From Morinoia aosen (taxonomy: Eukaryota > Arthropoda > Malacostraca > Amphipoda > Talitridae): a stretch of DNA of 64,000 bases. Each line of letters begins with the position of its first letter. Position 1 is the first letter of the stretch. Under the pieces are notes generated by a model, which was not told the DNA's origin, made no database searches, and saw nothing but the letters and a program-made list of their open reading frames with translations. Below are positions 36,401 through 47,649 of this stretch, one piece after another. Made by a program: the position numbers and the translations under genes. The stretch spans positions 45,157,757-45,221,756 of the forward strand of contig CM059562.1 of assembly GCA_030386875.1 (NCBI GenBank), written 5' to 3'.

Positions 36401-36869
36401 TTTTCAACAAAACATGAGGTTTATTTATCTGTAGCTGCAAACTACAGTTTCAGTAGCTTTAGACTACCAAGGCAGGAATAAGGAAACACTCTGGTACGCA
36501 CAATCTGTGTACTGGCCTCTGTCTGTTACAGACGTTCTCTTAAAACCAACCGTGCCCGGAAGTCAGGCAAGAGCGCGTAACACCAGCTTCCGGAACTCGT
36601 AAAGGAGGAGCGTAAAAATAGTTTCCGGAGCTCGTACAGGAGGAGCGTAACAACAGCTTCCAGAGCTCTTACTGACAAAACCAGAGTCACATTATAACGA
36701 CGCATATTTCTATATACAACAGTGCCTTCACCACTTTGCCACGGCAAGCACTTTTATATCCCAAGAGATGGCTGATGACTTATAAATAATTTCAATAATA
36801 CTGGAGAATCCTTCGGATTTCCTAAATTATTTGTTGAATCGAAGTAAAAAAAAGGCAAAAAACGCTCTA
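36401..36869. other. No gene; short 35-bp triplicate
   Basis: Three tandem units of about 35 bp (GGAGGAGCGTAA…CTTCCGGAGCTCGTA) at 36,562-36,672. Otherwise nothing recognised. Confidence 0.6.
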
Positions 36870-37365
36870 CCGAAGCAGATTGAAACACCATCGAAAAAAA
36901 ATGGCTATCAAGTATTGAGAAAAGGTTAGTCACAAAATAATTTATGAAGAACATCGCGCAACACAGCACACACATCTAGAAACGCGCAAACAGACTTGCG
37001 CGCAAAAGTGAAATTCATGGCTTTTTCAGCATCCGGACCGAGAGAATTTTTTCACGAGCGCTTCATTTCGTTAGTCTGTTGATATTTCATTTCTTCTATT
37101 CACATAAATGTCCTCTGGGGTCTTGATCGACCTATTGTTGAATCATTAAGCAAGCACAATAAATATATTTACTAAAATTTCGTTCAGTATTAACTGGTCG
37201 CAGAGCAGGTAGAATATAATGTTTCGAGATTTCGCTTTTACGCAAAAAATAGAAAGAAATAGAAACATATACATGCAAATGTATGTAACGCAACTTTAAC
37301 ATGAACGAAAGGGCAAAAACCATGCGACATATAATTTAGAAAAAAAATCTGTATGTCAAAATTAG

Positions 37366-37393
37366 AACGTTTCGGGCCTGGACCCATCTTCAG
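37366..37393 (-). ncRNA. Hammerhead-like motif, minus strand
   Basis: CTGAAGA (37,393-37,387), stem II GGG/CCC, GAAACGTT (37,373-37,366). Position 7 is variable in hammerheads, so CUGAAGA satisfies the core; cleavage triplet GUU. Flanks allow four stem-I pairs (CUAA with UUAG) and an outer UGAC/GUCA pairing. Confidence 0.6.
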
Positions 37394-37596
37394 CTAAACA
37401 ATCTGAAATGACAATAGTGGAACATTAATAACCTAGATCCATCATTTTCTTCCATTCTTATGTGTGCCACTGTCGAGATACCAACTGTTTTTCTAGCATA
37501 GGTTTTTAATGTTTCACTATTGTCATTTCAGATTGTTTTAGCCAATGATGGATCTAGGTTATTAATGTTTCACTATTGTCATTTCAGATTGTTTAG

Positions 37597-37624
37597 CTGA
37601 AGATGGGTCTAGGCCCGAAACGTT
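37597..37624 (+). ncRNA. Hammerhead-like motif, plus strand
   Basis: CTGAAGA (37,597-37,603), stem II GGG/CCC, GAAACGTT (37,617-37,624). The base after the cleavage site is G instead of C, so the first stem I pair is lost relative to the minus-strand partner. Confidence 0.55.
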
Positions 37625-39251
37625 GTAATTTTGACATCCAGATTTAAAAAAAATGATATGTCGCATGGTTTTTGCCTTTTCGTTCTTGTTAAAGTTGCGT
37701 TGCACGCAGAACTTACCGATAATTGTTACAAATGTGTGTAAATACATGTGTAAACATGGACTTGTATACACACATACACAGACATACACGTATGCGTGCG
37801 CACACAAACACATACATGCACACACTTACACACACATATTCATATATATACGTATTGAAAATGAATATAAGAAAAATAAGAAGATAATAATAAACATAAA
37901 AACAATCTCGCTCTTGCTACATCTAAAATGACAGTTAAACTTTCCGTAATCGTAGAAATAACATAAGGAAAAATAAGTAATAGGAAAGAAGACTTTAAAA
38001 CACATGAAAATGAAATGTTTTTTACTTTCCTAACATAAATTAAAAAAAACTCGTTACCCTCAAGGAACAACAACAAAAATAAAAAATGTATTTTATATCC
38101 TCTCGGTATTCTCTGCAACATCATGCGGACATGGGTACATGGGATAAAAAGGAGATACAATGTAGGCCGCATATCACCTATAATTAGCAAATATCTACAA
38201 AATTTCGGCAGAAATGCGTAAATAAACATATGCTCGAAATGAAAATTCATAACTTGATCAACATACGGACAGAAAAATAATTTTACCACGATTCATAGGC
38301 TCAAATTGCGCTTCATTTCATTTGTCTAATTGTATTTTTCATTTTTACTATTCGCAGAAACGACCCTTGGGGAAGTAATAGATCTATTTTCGAATCATTT
38401 CGCAAGTGCAATACACATAATTAACCGGATTGTTTTCACGTAAAAATATAAATATGTATATCTATTTATGTAGATATACATATACATGTATATCATGCAT
38501 ATCTATTTATGTAGATATACATATACGAACATAGGTACACACACACACGTTAATATATATACATATTGAAAATTAATATCAGGAAAATATTTATATAAAA
38601 TATAACGATAAAAAAAACTACCTCCTACTACAACGAAAATACCAGGCGAGCTCAATGTAATCGTAAGAAATGATTCGGAAAACAATAACTAATAAGAAAG
38701 AAGACTTCGACAAACGTAAAAATGAACTGGTTTTTAATCTCCTAATAGAAATTTGAAAGAAAACTCAGGTTACAGTCATGAAACAATACAACAGCAAAGA
38801 AAACATCTCGGGGTTCACATCCTATCGTTTCTCTTCAGCATTATACGGACATGGGTGCATGGAATAAAATGGAATAACATCGTGGCCGGATATCACTTCT
38901 GAGTGGCGAATATTTACAAAATTTGGCACGTAGATGTAGAGAGAACAGTGGTCCACAGTAATAATTTTAATTACGGAAATTTTGAGTTTTTTCTGATTTG
39001 AAAATTCAGTGCTAGTTTTCGCTGAACGCACTAAAAAAGGCTCAACTACCCCCTCCCCCAGCTCAGCCAAAATCGATTGAAACATTTTCGTGAATGATTA
39101 CGTATTAGTGAGACAACGTTAGCCAAAAGATAATTTATTAAAAACATAGCACAACTTTCACATCTACAAACATGTATATTGATGTACACACAAAAATGTA
39201 TTTCAGAGTTTGTTTGTGATACGGATGTTAAATAAATATACAGAAAAAAAA

Positions 39252-39409
39252 GTTAACATCGGCATCTTTGGGATGCTTTATTTCCAATCAAGCCTGATAC
39301 ATAGGATTTTAACATTGGTTTTTCAAATGTCTTATAACTAACCCTATATATAGGATACCATGACGGTTCCCCCGTAAAGCCGGTACCCATTTCCGACACC
39401 TGGGTTGAG
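39252..39409 (-). mobile_element. SINE fragment (body and tail), minus strand
   Basis: Same tail and body as the SINEs at 36,130 and 59,263, ending at CACCTGGGTTGAG where the tRNA-like head should follow; 5' truncated. Confidence 0.8.
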
Positions 39410-39689
39410 AAAAGAGAGAATAAAAAATAAAGATGAGGAAATACCACTAATAATGAAAAAAAGGACTTTCATTCGGCTGCATTGAACTGACGGCAGTGGT
39501 GCTCATCATAGTCGACAGAAATAAGTAAGATCAACATAAGAATAACTTAGCGAACGTAAAATGAAATAATTTATAATATTCTAATAGAATTTCAGCAAAA
39601 TCAAAATTTGAGGTAAATGGGCAATTCACACCAAAGTGCTGTAGGCCCTATGACAGAGAAGCAAGATGACGTCACACATTCACTCTTAA

Positions 39690-40166
39690 TTCTTTTACAG
39701 TTTAGAGTTTTTGATTTGCCGGGGAAGCTTGTTCCACAAAAGAGCTCCAGAAACTAAGAGAGTTTTTTGCCCCACGTTAGGTGAACGGTAACTGACCAAG
39801 AAATCATTCCTCCGATTTGATTTTTCGTTTAGAATATTGGATGGCAAAAAATTTACCACATCTGCATTACTCTGAGGGAGGTACAGAGATGAGAACACTC
39901 GTCGAGCTTTTTGGATCATAAATCTGTTCGGTATTGGAGTCCAGTCGAGTTTTTTTAAACGAGGGGTGGTATGATCGTATTTCTTGAACTTTCCTTTTCA
40001 TACCACTTTGGCGGCGAAGTCAATACATTTTTGCAACTCTTCTTGACGATATTGAGGTAAATCTCTCCACACTAGACTGCAGTAGTCCAGACGCGATAAA
40101 AATATAGACTGAATTCCTAATAACCTAGATTTTTCGATGCGATGTTCTTAATGCGATGAAAGAACA
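39690..40166 (-). pseudogene. CR1-type LINE ORF2 C-terminal part
   Basis: Translation includes SRLDYCSLVWRDLPQ, then KKLDWTPI, VFSSLYLPQSNADVV and GALLWNKLPRQIK. Nearly the same protein as 58,784-59,233. This is the thumb/C-terminal tail of an RNase-H-less LINE. The upstream part of the same element is 41,723-42,470, separated by element B4. A stop and frame changes are present around 40,000. Confidence 0.8.
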
Positions 40167-41722
40167 GTAAGGAGGACAACACAGAGATTTTCGGCCCAAT
40201 TGGTCATTTGATATTTTTTTAATATTTTTTGAGGCTACGGGCACTAGAACCACCCCCCCCCCCCCCCAAGCGGGGTGTAAATGGACCAAAAATCATGAAT
40301 TTTTTACCCATTTAAAAAGAAAACAAGAAGGAAAATGAGAATCTAATACTTTTAGTTTGTTAGGAATATATCAAGGATTCCAAAACTGTCGTTGGTTTTG
40401 TTGTAGTATGAAAATTCATTGACTTATATTCATTTAAAATATCAGATAGAATAACATAAAAAATATATATATTTCCCAATTTCTGAAAAACTGAGGCCAA
40501 AATCGAAAAAAATAAATGGAACACAATGTGTTTCATTTGGAAATTACATATAATAGCTAATTTCAGAAGGATCAGTCCATAAAGAAAAACTTACCATTCA
40601 TCAAGAAATGCAAAATAAATAAATTTTTTACATAATTTATACATGTATGACACGCAATTCACAGTGTTGATATGATATTATGCATGCATATTATTTTTAG
40701 ATGATAATACAACATGAATACAGCATTCAAGCACAAATATGTCCATTATATTACACTTCATCACAAAATTTTTTTTGCCCTTCAGTGCGTTCAGCGAAAA
40801 CTAGCACTGAATTTTCAAATCAGAAAAAAATCAAAATTTCCGTAATTAAAATTATTACTGTGGACCACTGTTTTCTCTACATAAAGGTAAACACCTCATT
40901 TTCAACATTTAAATGAATAGAAGTCAGTGAGTTTTCATGCTGGACAAAGAACAAAGACAGTTTCGGAATTCTTGGAAAATATCTAACAAATCAAAAGAAT
41001 CTGATTTTCCAATTAATACATTTCATTTCTTTTTTTTAGCACGGTTCACAAGAGAAATGTTGTATTTTTTATTTGTATATAATTTTTACATGTACTTTGC
41101 AATTCACAGTGACGATATGATTTCATGAATGCATATTATTTGTAGAAGATAATACAACATGAATACAGCATTCAAGTAAAAAATGTCCATTATATCACAT
41201 TTTCCCACAAAATTTATTTATTTTGCTTCTTACATAAAAAGATTGTTTTCAACCTAAAAAATAATAGAAGTAAGGGAGTTTTCATGCTAGTAAATAACAT
41301 GGACAGTTTTGAAATTCTTGAAACATTTATAACAAACTAAAGCTCCCCGATTTTCCAATTTGTACATTTAATACTTTTCATCGGAGTTGAAAAATTCGTA
41401 TATTTTAGTTAATGATCAAAAATCGCATTTCAAAAGAAAACGAAAATGAAAATAGAAAATTTAAGAGCTTTAGTTTGTTTGCAATCCCTCAAGGATTTCA
41501 AATCTGTTTTTGAATTTGTTCTTGCATAAAAACTCACAGAATTTTATTCATTTCAAAATATCCCTAAAATAAACTAGAACAATTAAGCTCTAATTTTTTT
41601 CAAAAACTAAGGCCTAAATCGAAAAATTCACACGAGTACAATTCGTTTTTTTCAGCGAAATACATATACTGGCCGAATTTTAAAACAATCAAATCAAAAT
41701 TTAAAAATCGGTGGGTTGCCCC
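40167..41722. mobile_element. Palindromic element family B, copy B4, inside a LINE
   Basis: Contains the family B blocks (AAACTGTCGTTGGTTTTG, GCTGGACAAAGAACAAAG, ACTGGCCGAATTTT) in inverted pairs, and a C15 run at 40,253-40,267. LINE coding similarity reaches about 41,723 on one side and 40,166 on the other, and these are adjacent positions in the homologous LINE at 59.65 kb, so the element was inserted there. Confidence 0.65.
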
Positions 41723-42470
41723 CGTGAGGTTCCGTTAATTTTGTTGCACATTGTTTCTACATGTGAATTGAAAGTCATATTTTTGTGAAATCAAACACAA
41801 AGATTTTTTACTTTTATCTACTGGTTCAATTTTATCGTTTCCAAATGTTAGCGTGAATGGTGGTAAATTTCTAGTCTCATTCTGTGATCCAAAAATAATG
41901 CGTTGCGTTTTATTTGCGTCAAGTTTGAGGCCATTATGGTCATACTGCAATTTCAGTTTTCTCAGGTTTTCAGCGTTTGCTTGAGTTTCTTTCAAATCCG
42001 GTGTCGAACTTGTCATGGCAATTTGTACGCCATCAGCATACATTGAGATTTTTGTGTTTTCCAGCATAGTGGGGAAATCATTGATGAAAATTGAAAATAG
42101 GAGCGGGCCGAGGATTGAACCTTGGGGAACGCGAAAATTATTTGGTGTAAATGGTGACATTTTGTTATTCAAGCATGCTGCATGAGAGCGGTTTAGTAGG
42201 TAGCTTTCAAACCACTGTGTGTCTATTTTGAGGCTTGAAATTTTTTGTAGAAGTTTTTTATACTCCACACTGTCGAAAGCTTTGGAGAAATCAAGTAATA
42301 GTAGGAGAGTTAATTTTTTTGGTCTATATCATTGTAATTTTTTCTGTTATGTTAGGCAGGGCGTCTTGAGTACTAGTGTTTCTTCTGTAAGCATACTGAT
42401 TGTGGTGAAGTAGATGTGACTCGTCTATGTAAGACGAGAGCTGGGTTTTAACAATGATCATTTCATTATT
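41723..42470 (-). pseudogene. CR1-type LINE reverse transcriptase part
   Basis: Minus strand: QYAYRRN region (about 42,400), AFDSVEYKKLLQKI, SYLLNRSHA, VPQGSILGPLLFSIFIND, and YADG in place of YADD (41,735-42,268). The lost catalytic Asp and a frame break near 42,300 mark it as dead. It continues across B4 into 40,166-39,690. Confidence 0.85.
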
Positions 42471-42880
42471 TTATTTTATGTATTATGAGTAAAACGTGTG
42501 GATTCAAAAAATTATGCGTTTAATGACGGTATCTGTGATAAAAGTTTCATTAGTAAACAAGAACAAGAATATTTTAATCGCAGACATTATTAGGATGGAT
42601 ATATATGTTGGTCATCCACATTCATAAGATTTGTCAAACTCTAAGGAAAATTTTGAATCCCGTCATTTTTGACGTGTCGAGTTCACTACACAGTGTAAAA
42701 TTATGTCCAACAAATCACATGACACACATTCTCATTTCTTAACAATACACGTAACTTTCATTCTGACTCCTGATTTGATGGATTAATTAATACACTAAAA
42801 ACTTTGGAGGTGATAAAGTTTATATCACACATATGCTCATTACACACTTTCTGCTTGTGGGTGCACAGACTGTGATGGGT
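42471..42880. other. No gene recognised
   Basis: AT-rich; no domain or repeat match seen. Confidence 0.4.
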
Positions 42881-42985
42881 GTGACGGACGGATGGACAGA
42901 GGGACGGATGGACGGCGGGACGGATGGACGGATGGACGGATGGACGGAGGGACGGATAGACGGAAAGATGGTTGGACGGGTTGAT
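42881..42985. repeat. GGAY-rich minisatellite
   Basis: Tandem GGACGGAT/GGACGGAG units of 4-8 bp. It explains the long Ser/Pro/His frames read on the minus strand (42,758-43,115). A GC-rich stretch follows to about 43,110. Confidence 0.9.
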
Positions 42986-43148
42986 TAAGGGACGGATGGC
43001 GAGAAAACAGACTCCGGAGCTCGTTCGCACCCCCACACGCTTCCACAACCCACACATAGCACCGCCCACCGCCCCATCCCCACCTCCCGCCCGCCCCCAC
43101 GCTCGCGAAACCCAACGCTAAAAACCGCTAACCTCGAAACGTCAAACG

Positions 43149-44153
43149 ATGGTAAAAGAGAATGTATCAGGATTCGCATGTAAAATTTTAAGGTCGGTAA
43201 GAATTTACGAGTTTTGGAAGGTAGGAAGGTCAGAATGTCGTCAAAAAGTGGGAAATTCTTCTCACTGTCCTGTTGCTATGGAGCCAGAGACGGAGTATGT
43301 TTATTTGGAGCGAATATTCCATGGTTGGTCACTAAGTATAAACGACGCAAACGTAGGAGGAGGATCATTCCAAGACTAGAGACCAAGATGGCTGTGCAAC
43401 TGACGATAGCAAATAGCTGCAAGGATGTGGTGTTACAATACTTTAATAATAGAAGTTTGATTCATCACTTGTACGTGGAGCATCAAAATTATCGAGCGCA
43501 CATCCACGCTTATGTGTTCACTCAGAACGAAAGATGGGATTTTAACAATTGAGTGTTCTTTTAGTATAGATGATGAATGATTATCTTCGTATTTTAACAC
43601 GTGTTGAACTGAAACAGTTTCGCGAGGTCGAAAAATTGGAAAATAAAGATGGGATCATAATGCGTTCTACAGTTCCCTGGCGCAAGGGATGAACGAGTAT
43701 GGTGCCAAACAAAAGAAGAGCAGACCAAAGTATGAGAGAGATATTATGATCCACAAAGGGAAAAACATTGAAGACTGGATGAAGTACGTGAAGCATGAGC
43801 ACACGGACGAAAATAGAGTTGAACTGCGTGGAAGCAATGCGGAGGAATATCAAAAACCTTTTGATGCTATTTCGTACGAAGAAGCGGCACGTGCGGAATC
43901 TAACCAACTGGAAAGGAGGAGGAAATTAATGTTGCACTTGACACCAGTAAGAAGGAATCTCACTTCAGTTTTATCATGGATATTGATGTTAGGAACAATA
44001 TCAACAAGTAACTGAAGTGGAAAGCAAGCTCAGTGACAAGGATTGTGTGATCTATAGCATTATTCCTGGGAATGAGCGTCTCCTCCACGCATGCATTGAC
44101 AGAGTGAATTACCATCGCCTTGAATTTGAACGGCTTGCGCGTACTGACAAATG
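43149..44153 (+). pseudogene. Endogenous parvovirus NS1-like: nuclease and linker region
   Basis: Frames in order: 43,149-43,379, 43,214-43,552, 43,656-44,015, then short frames to about 44,153. The second frame has an H-x-H (HIH) motif, as in HUH-type initiator nucleases, within a block also found at 61,512-61,745. The next block is hydrophilic, like the link between nuclease and helicase. The parvovirus assignment rests on the second locus, where the same block adjoins an SF3 helicase piece. In live parvoviruses this protein nicks and replicates viral DNA; here an insertion and several frameshifts prevent that. Origin: germline integration (inference). Confidence 0.6.
43541..43645. mobile_element. 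105-bp insertion with 10-bp direct repeats in the NS1-like gene
   Basis: AAGATGGGAT at 43,531-43,540 is repeated at 43,646-43,655. The 61.5-kb homologue runs straight through this site, so the 105 bp plus one repeat (115 bp) are extra. 115 is not a multiple of three and it contains stop codons, which accounts for the frame change. No family match seen for the insert. Confidence 0.75.
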
Positions 44154-45690
44154 ACATCGGTACGATGTTGCTCACGGTATACAGAAGACAGGTAAGTCCA
44201 CTTCAAAGGGGACAGCTGCTCGAAACCGTTAGACAAGCCAGCCAATAGGAGACGTTTGAGCTGATACGTCACCAACCCCATACCACGTGATTCACACGTC
44301 ACTCGCGGCAGCGATGCACTGGCTGCCGTACGTATGATTGCACCATGGCAGGAACTGCCGGATTTCCGCACATACGTATTGAAAATTTTTTGAATAATAT
44401 GGAAACTATGTTACTGAAAAACTTTGATAATCTCGTATGCAATGCTTAATAGCCACGTAATAATTGAAATTAGTGTGCACACTGGGCAAAAGTTTCATAT
44501 TTATCAATACAAAGCTCCGTTTGCGACTTGCATACTCATCGTAATTCTCAAATTCTAATTTTTATTCTAGAGTGTTAAAAGGATAAATCAAATGAAAGTC
44601 CTCATAATGTTACTTTATATTTCAGAACGAAACACTGAGTTCATCGTTTTTCAACGTAAATATAACACAGGATAAAATTACTCTTGCAAACAATGCTTTC
44701 CGCTTCAAGAAAGTCTTCTATTCTTTTAGAATACTTGTTGAACGATATACATAGGAAGCAGGATTAGTTATTTTACAATGTCCATCATCTTCAATGGACA
44801 TTTATTTTAGACTATATATATACATATATTAGAGGCCTCGTATAAACTCAAATTATAAGAATAGGCTCCCGAAGTACAAATCTTTCTCTTTCACCTTTTC
44901 CATATTCTGCTGTGCTCTTTTACTCTTACCTATCGATTTGTTCAGATGATTTTTAAATAATCACCGCTACATCAAATTGCGTTATAAAAAATGTGTTTTC
45001 AAGATTAGTTAATTTTCGAATTGCTCTGTATCCATGATGTACGTGTTAATAGTTGAAAATTTGAATAACGAGCATCGTTGAACTAAAAGTGTAGCTGCTC
45101 TGAGTAACCACAGGAATATTGGCAGTATTGCTGTAGTCATTCCAGCAGCTACACTTTTCCCCGTGAAAATCCCTCAATACAGTAAAACATGCATTTGGCC
45201 TAGTTTTACTACATGGCAAAAGTAGCCTTACATCCATATTTATTTGATGAATACATTATTGTAGCAATTAAATATTGACCACTACGCACTTGAATTATTT
45301 AATATACATATACATATACGGCACACATCCTATAATATGCAACTTGCTCCGATAAATTATAATAATAATTATAATAACAAAAATAAACTCAGTTACCGAC
45401 AACTTCGGTCATAGATCTTTAGTCGTCGCTTTGGGCATTTCTACCAAAGTTGCTCTGCTGTTGTAAGGTGGTACGCTGAAGTCATCAGTGCCTTCCATCT
45501 TTCTCTCCGCTATCTATTCCAATTACTTCAATTATGTTATTGCTCGCATATTCCATCTTACTCAGTCAAGTGCAAAACCACTCAATACAATACACTTTTC
45601 CCAAAAACAACAAAACTCATGTCCGACTTCAACACATAAAGTATGCCCTCCTTTCGTCGGGCCACAACAATTCTCCAGAACTTCACCCCC
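44154..45690. other. No gene recognised
   Basis: AT-rich. Short frames (45,046-45,237 minus; 45,488-45,730 plus) have no recognisable domain or splice context. A TATATATACATATATTAG tract lies near 44,815. Confidence 0.4.
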
Positions 45691-45699
45691 ATTCGTTAC

Positions 45700-46050
45700 A
45701 CAGATTAGATTAGATTATAAGTTAGTTTAAGCCTCCCCAACCGCTACATAAATAGAGCGTATCGAAGAGAGGAAGGAGGAAGGCACCATTTAGTATGGAG
45801 ATAAGAGAATGAGGAATCTATGCAGAAAGGGCATAGAAACAGTAAGATGAGAAAGAAGTTCATGAAACAAGATAAAAGTGGAAGAAGGAAGTCAGAGGTG
45901 CTGAAAAACAGGACAGTAGTGAACCGAAATAAGGTGGTCCTTAACATAACAAAAAACATTTTATTTCAACAAAAAGAAGGCCTTCCTAACTCACAGCTCG
46001 GGCCCTCACATTTTTCCCCTGGGAGCGCTAATTCCCATAGATACAATACT
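45700..46050 (+). mobile_element. Short retroposon S, copy a (3' end decayed)
   Basis: Begins ATTAGATTAGATTATAAGTTAGTTTAAGCC and follows the S consensus (GAGAGGAAGGAGGAAGGCACC, TCTATGCAGAAAGGGC, CCCTGGGAGCGCTAATTCCC) to ATACAATA, where the 3' hairpins are lost. Confidence 0.8.
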
Positions 46051-46060
46051 TTAATCATAC

Positions 46061-46900
46061 TTCATGAATAAGTCCCCCATCAGATAACAGGTTGGCCACA
46101 CTTATGTTTCCTCCTGTGACCGCTTAGAAATTTCAAATCTCATTTCCTTCCCTGTTGGACATAACAAATTATAAGACTTCAGCTATAACCAGACGCTTGA
46201 AATGTAAAATACACATTATGATCACTATATATAAAAGAATTTCATGCTACGCCACTCTTTTTCAGTAAATTCACATCAGTATTCACAATTCAATAATTTG
46301 CACGTCAGAAACATGAGAATTTAAGCCAAGAGCGTGTTTTGGTTTCTTATGAGCAAATAAATAAGTTTCAAATGTGAAAGAATGAAGCTCCATCCTGATA
46401 CAGGACATTAGACGAAGATAAAACGTACCTGTTTTACTGCCCTAATATCCTGTGACAATGATGATCTTAATGCTCATATATCTGAAGTGATCATGAACTC
46501 AACAGGGAGCATGTGGTTCTCGGACATGACAATTAGTTAGGATTTAAAATTCAACATCCTCACCCAATCTTCTTGCACAATTTAATGAAGCCTTACCTAA
46601 ATATTCGTCACACGAAGAACGAGAAATGCCGTGAAACATTTCCGTCAAATATGTACTACGGTAGGCTAGCAATGAGGTCGTTCCATTCAACTGTGATGGA
46701 TGAAAACGAACGCTGCGCACAACCGATATTAAAGGAGGAAATCTCAACGCAATTTCTCACAGTTCTATAATTATTGAGGTCAAGTATAGCTAACCTAAGA
46801 CTTTAAATCAAACTTGCAATCTACCCATCTTGACACATTTGTGTCTAACACGTGGTACTACAAAAGAAAAGACTCACGCCTTGCAACCGCCACAGCAAAT
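46061..46900. other. No gene recognised
   Basis: AT-rich sequence between two S copies. The overlapping frames at 46,544-46,770 lack domains. Confidence 0.4.
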
Positions 46901-46914
46901 TAGTCGTCCAATGA

Positions 46915-47267
46915 TTAGATTAGATTATTAGTTAGTTTAAGCCTCCCTATCCGCAACAAAGGCTAAGAGAGGAAGGAAGAAGGCACCATTTAGTATGGAG
47001 TTAAGGAAACGCGGAATCTATGCAGAAAAGGCACAGAAACAGAAAGCTAAGAAAGAAGATCATGAAACAAGAAATAGTTGAAGAAGAAAGTAGTAGGTGC
47101 TGAACAACAGGACAGCAGTGAACCGAAAAAAGATGGTCCGTAACAAAACAAAAACCTATTCTGTTTTAACAAAAACAAAGCCTACCTAACCTTTAGCTCA
47201 GGCCCTTACATAGTCCCCCTGGGAGCGTTAATTCCCATAGATACAATAGTTGTATCCCCCTGAGGGG
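46915..47267 (+). mobile_element. Short retroposon S, copy b, with 14-bp target duplication
   Basis: Flanked by TAGTCGTCCAATGA at 46,901-46,914 and 47,268-47,281. The element (353 bp) starts TTAGATTAGATTATTAG and ends with two small hairpins: GATACAATAGTTGTATC and CCCCCTGAGGGG. No terminal inverted repeats, no poly-A, no ORF, no clear pol III boxes. Confidence 0.88.
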
Positions 47268-47281
47268 TAGTCGTCCAATGA

Positions 47282-47649
47282 CGGCCAACAAGAAACACAA
47301 CTGAAGCTCGAGTAGTTTAGTTTTAGTAATAACATCAATTTGCTAGCGCTTCAGTGCCTGCACTATGTCGCGCCGAAGGTCTCACAATTCAGGTTGTCTC
47401 CACGTCTCAAATTTCGAAGTCTCACTGCCACAAACATCGTAACCCAAGTCACAGCAACTATTAAACAAACACAGACGCGATAGCCACGAGCGTGATCTGA
47501 GCAACACTTGATTTCATTGGGGCAGCAGTAGTATTAGTAGCAGCAGCAGCAGCATCAGCATTAATGAAAGAGCTGCTAGTTCAATACCATACTCCTCATG
47601 CGTAGGGTTCAATCGGCTCATATAATCATCTTAAGGTACATGCACAGTT
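47282..47649. other. No gene; short (AGC)n
   Basis: Contains an interrupted (AGC)n/(AGT)n run at about 47,523-47,560. Nothing else recognised. Confidence 0.5.

Larger units (their letters stand above)
37282..37705. mobile_element. Palindromic Penelope-end fragment with two hammerhead motifs
   Basis: The arms 37,282-37,440 and about 37,520-37,705 are inverted (shared GGCAAAAACCATGCGACATAT and its complement). Each carries a hammerhead-like core. The middle repeats CACTATTGTCATTTCAGATTG twice. The layout (TGTCATTTC…AG-hammerhead-TAATTTT) matches the 3' ends of the Penelope copies at 21.8 and 26.9 kb, but no coding part is present. Confidence 0.65.
36870..39620. repeat. Degenerate tandem of about 0.7-kb units
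   Basis: The same blocks recur in order: GATTGAAACA…TAATTTAT (36,880; 39,074), GCGCTTCATTTCRTT (37,038; 38,309), TATATACRTATTGAAAAT (37,846; 38,556) and ACRYATGAAAATGAA/ACGTAAAAATGAA (38,005; 38,716; about 39,556). The spacing 37,846 to 38,556 gives a unit of about 710 bp. Insertions (the 37.28-kb palindrome, a SINE) stretch it. (CA)n/(TACA)n microsatellites at 37,765-37,850 and 38,455-38,555 are part of the unit. No coding. Confidence 0.6.

Noticed and set aside
37562-37931. Cys/His/Tyr-rich frames at 37.6-37.9 kb and 57.4-57.6 kb
   Set aside because: Translations of (CA)n/(TACA)n microsatellites.
42758-43179. Three overlapping Ser/Pro/His-rich minus-strand frames
   Set aside because: Come from the GGAC/GGAT minisatellite and the adjacent GC-rich low-complexity DNA.
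44060-44371. 103-codon minus-strand frame
   Set aside because: Antisense to the degraded end of the NS1-like region; no motif.
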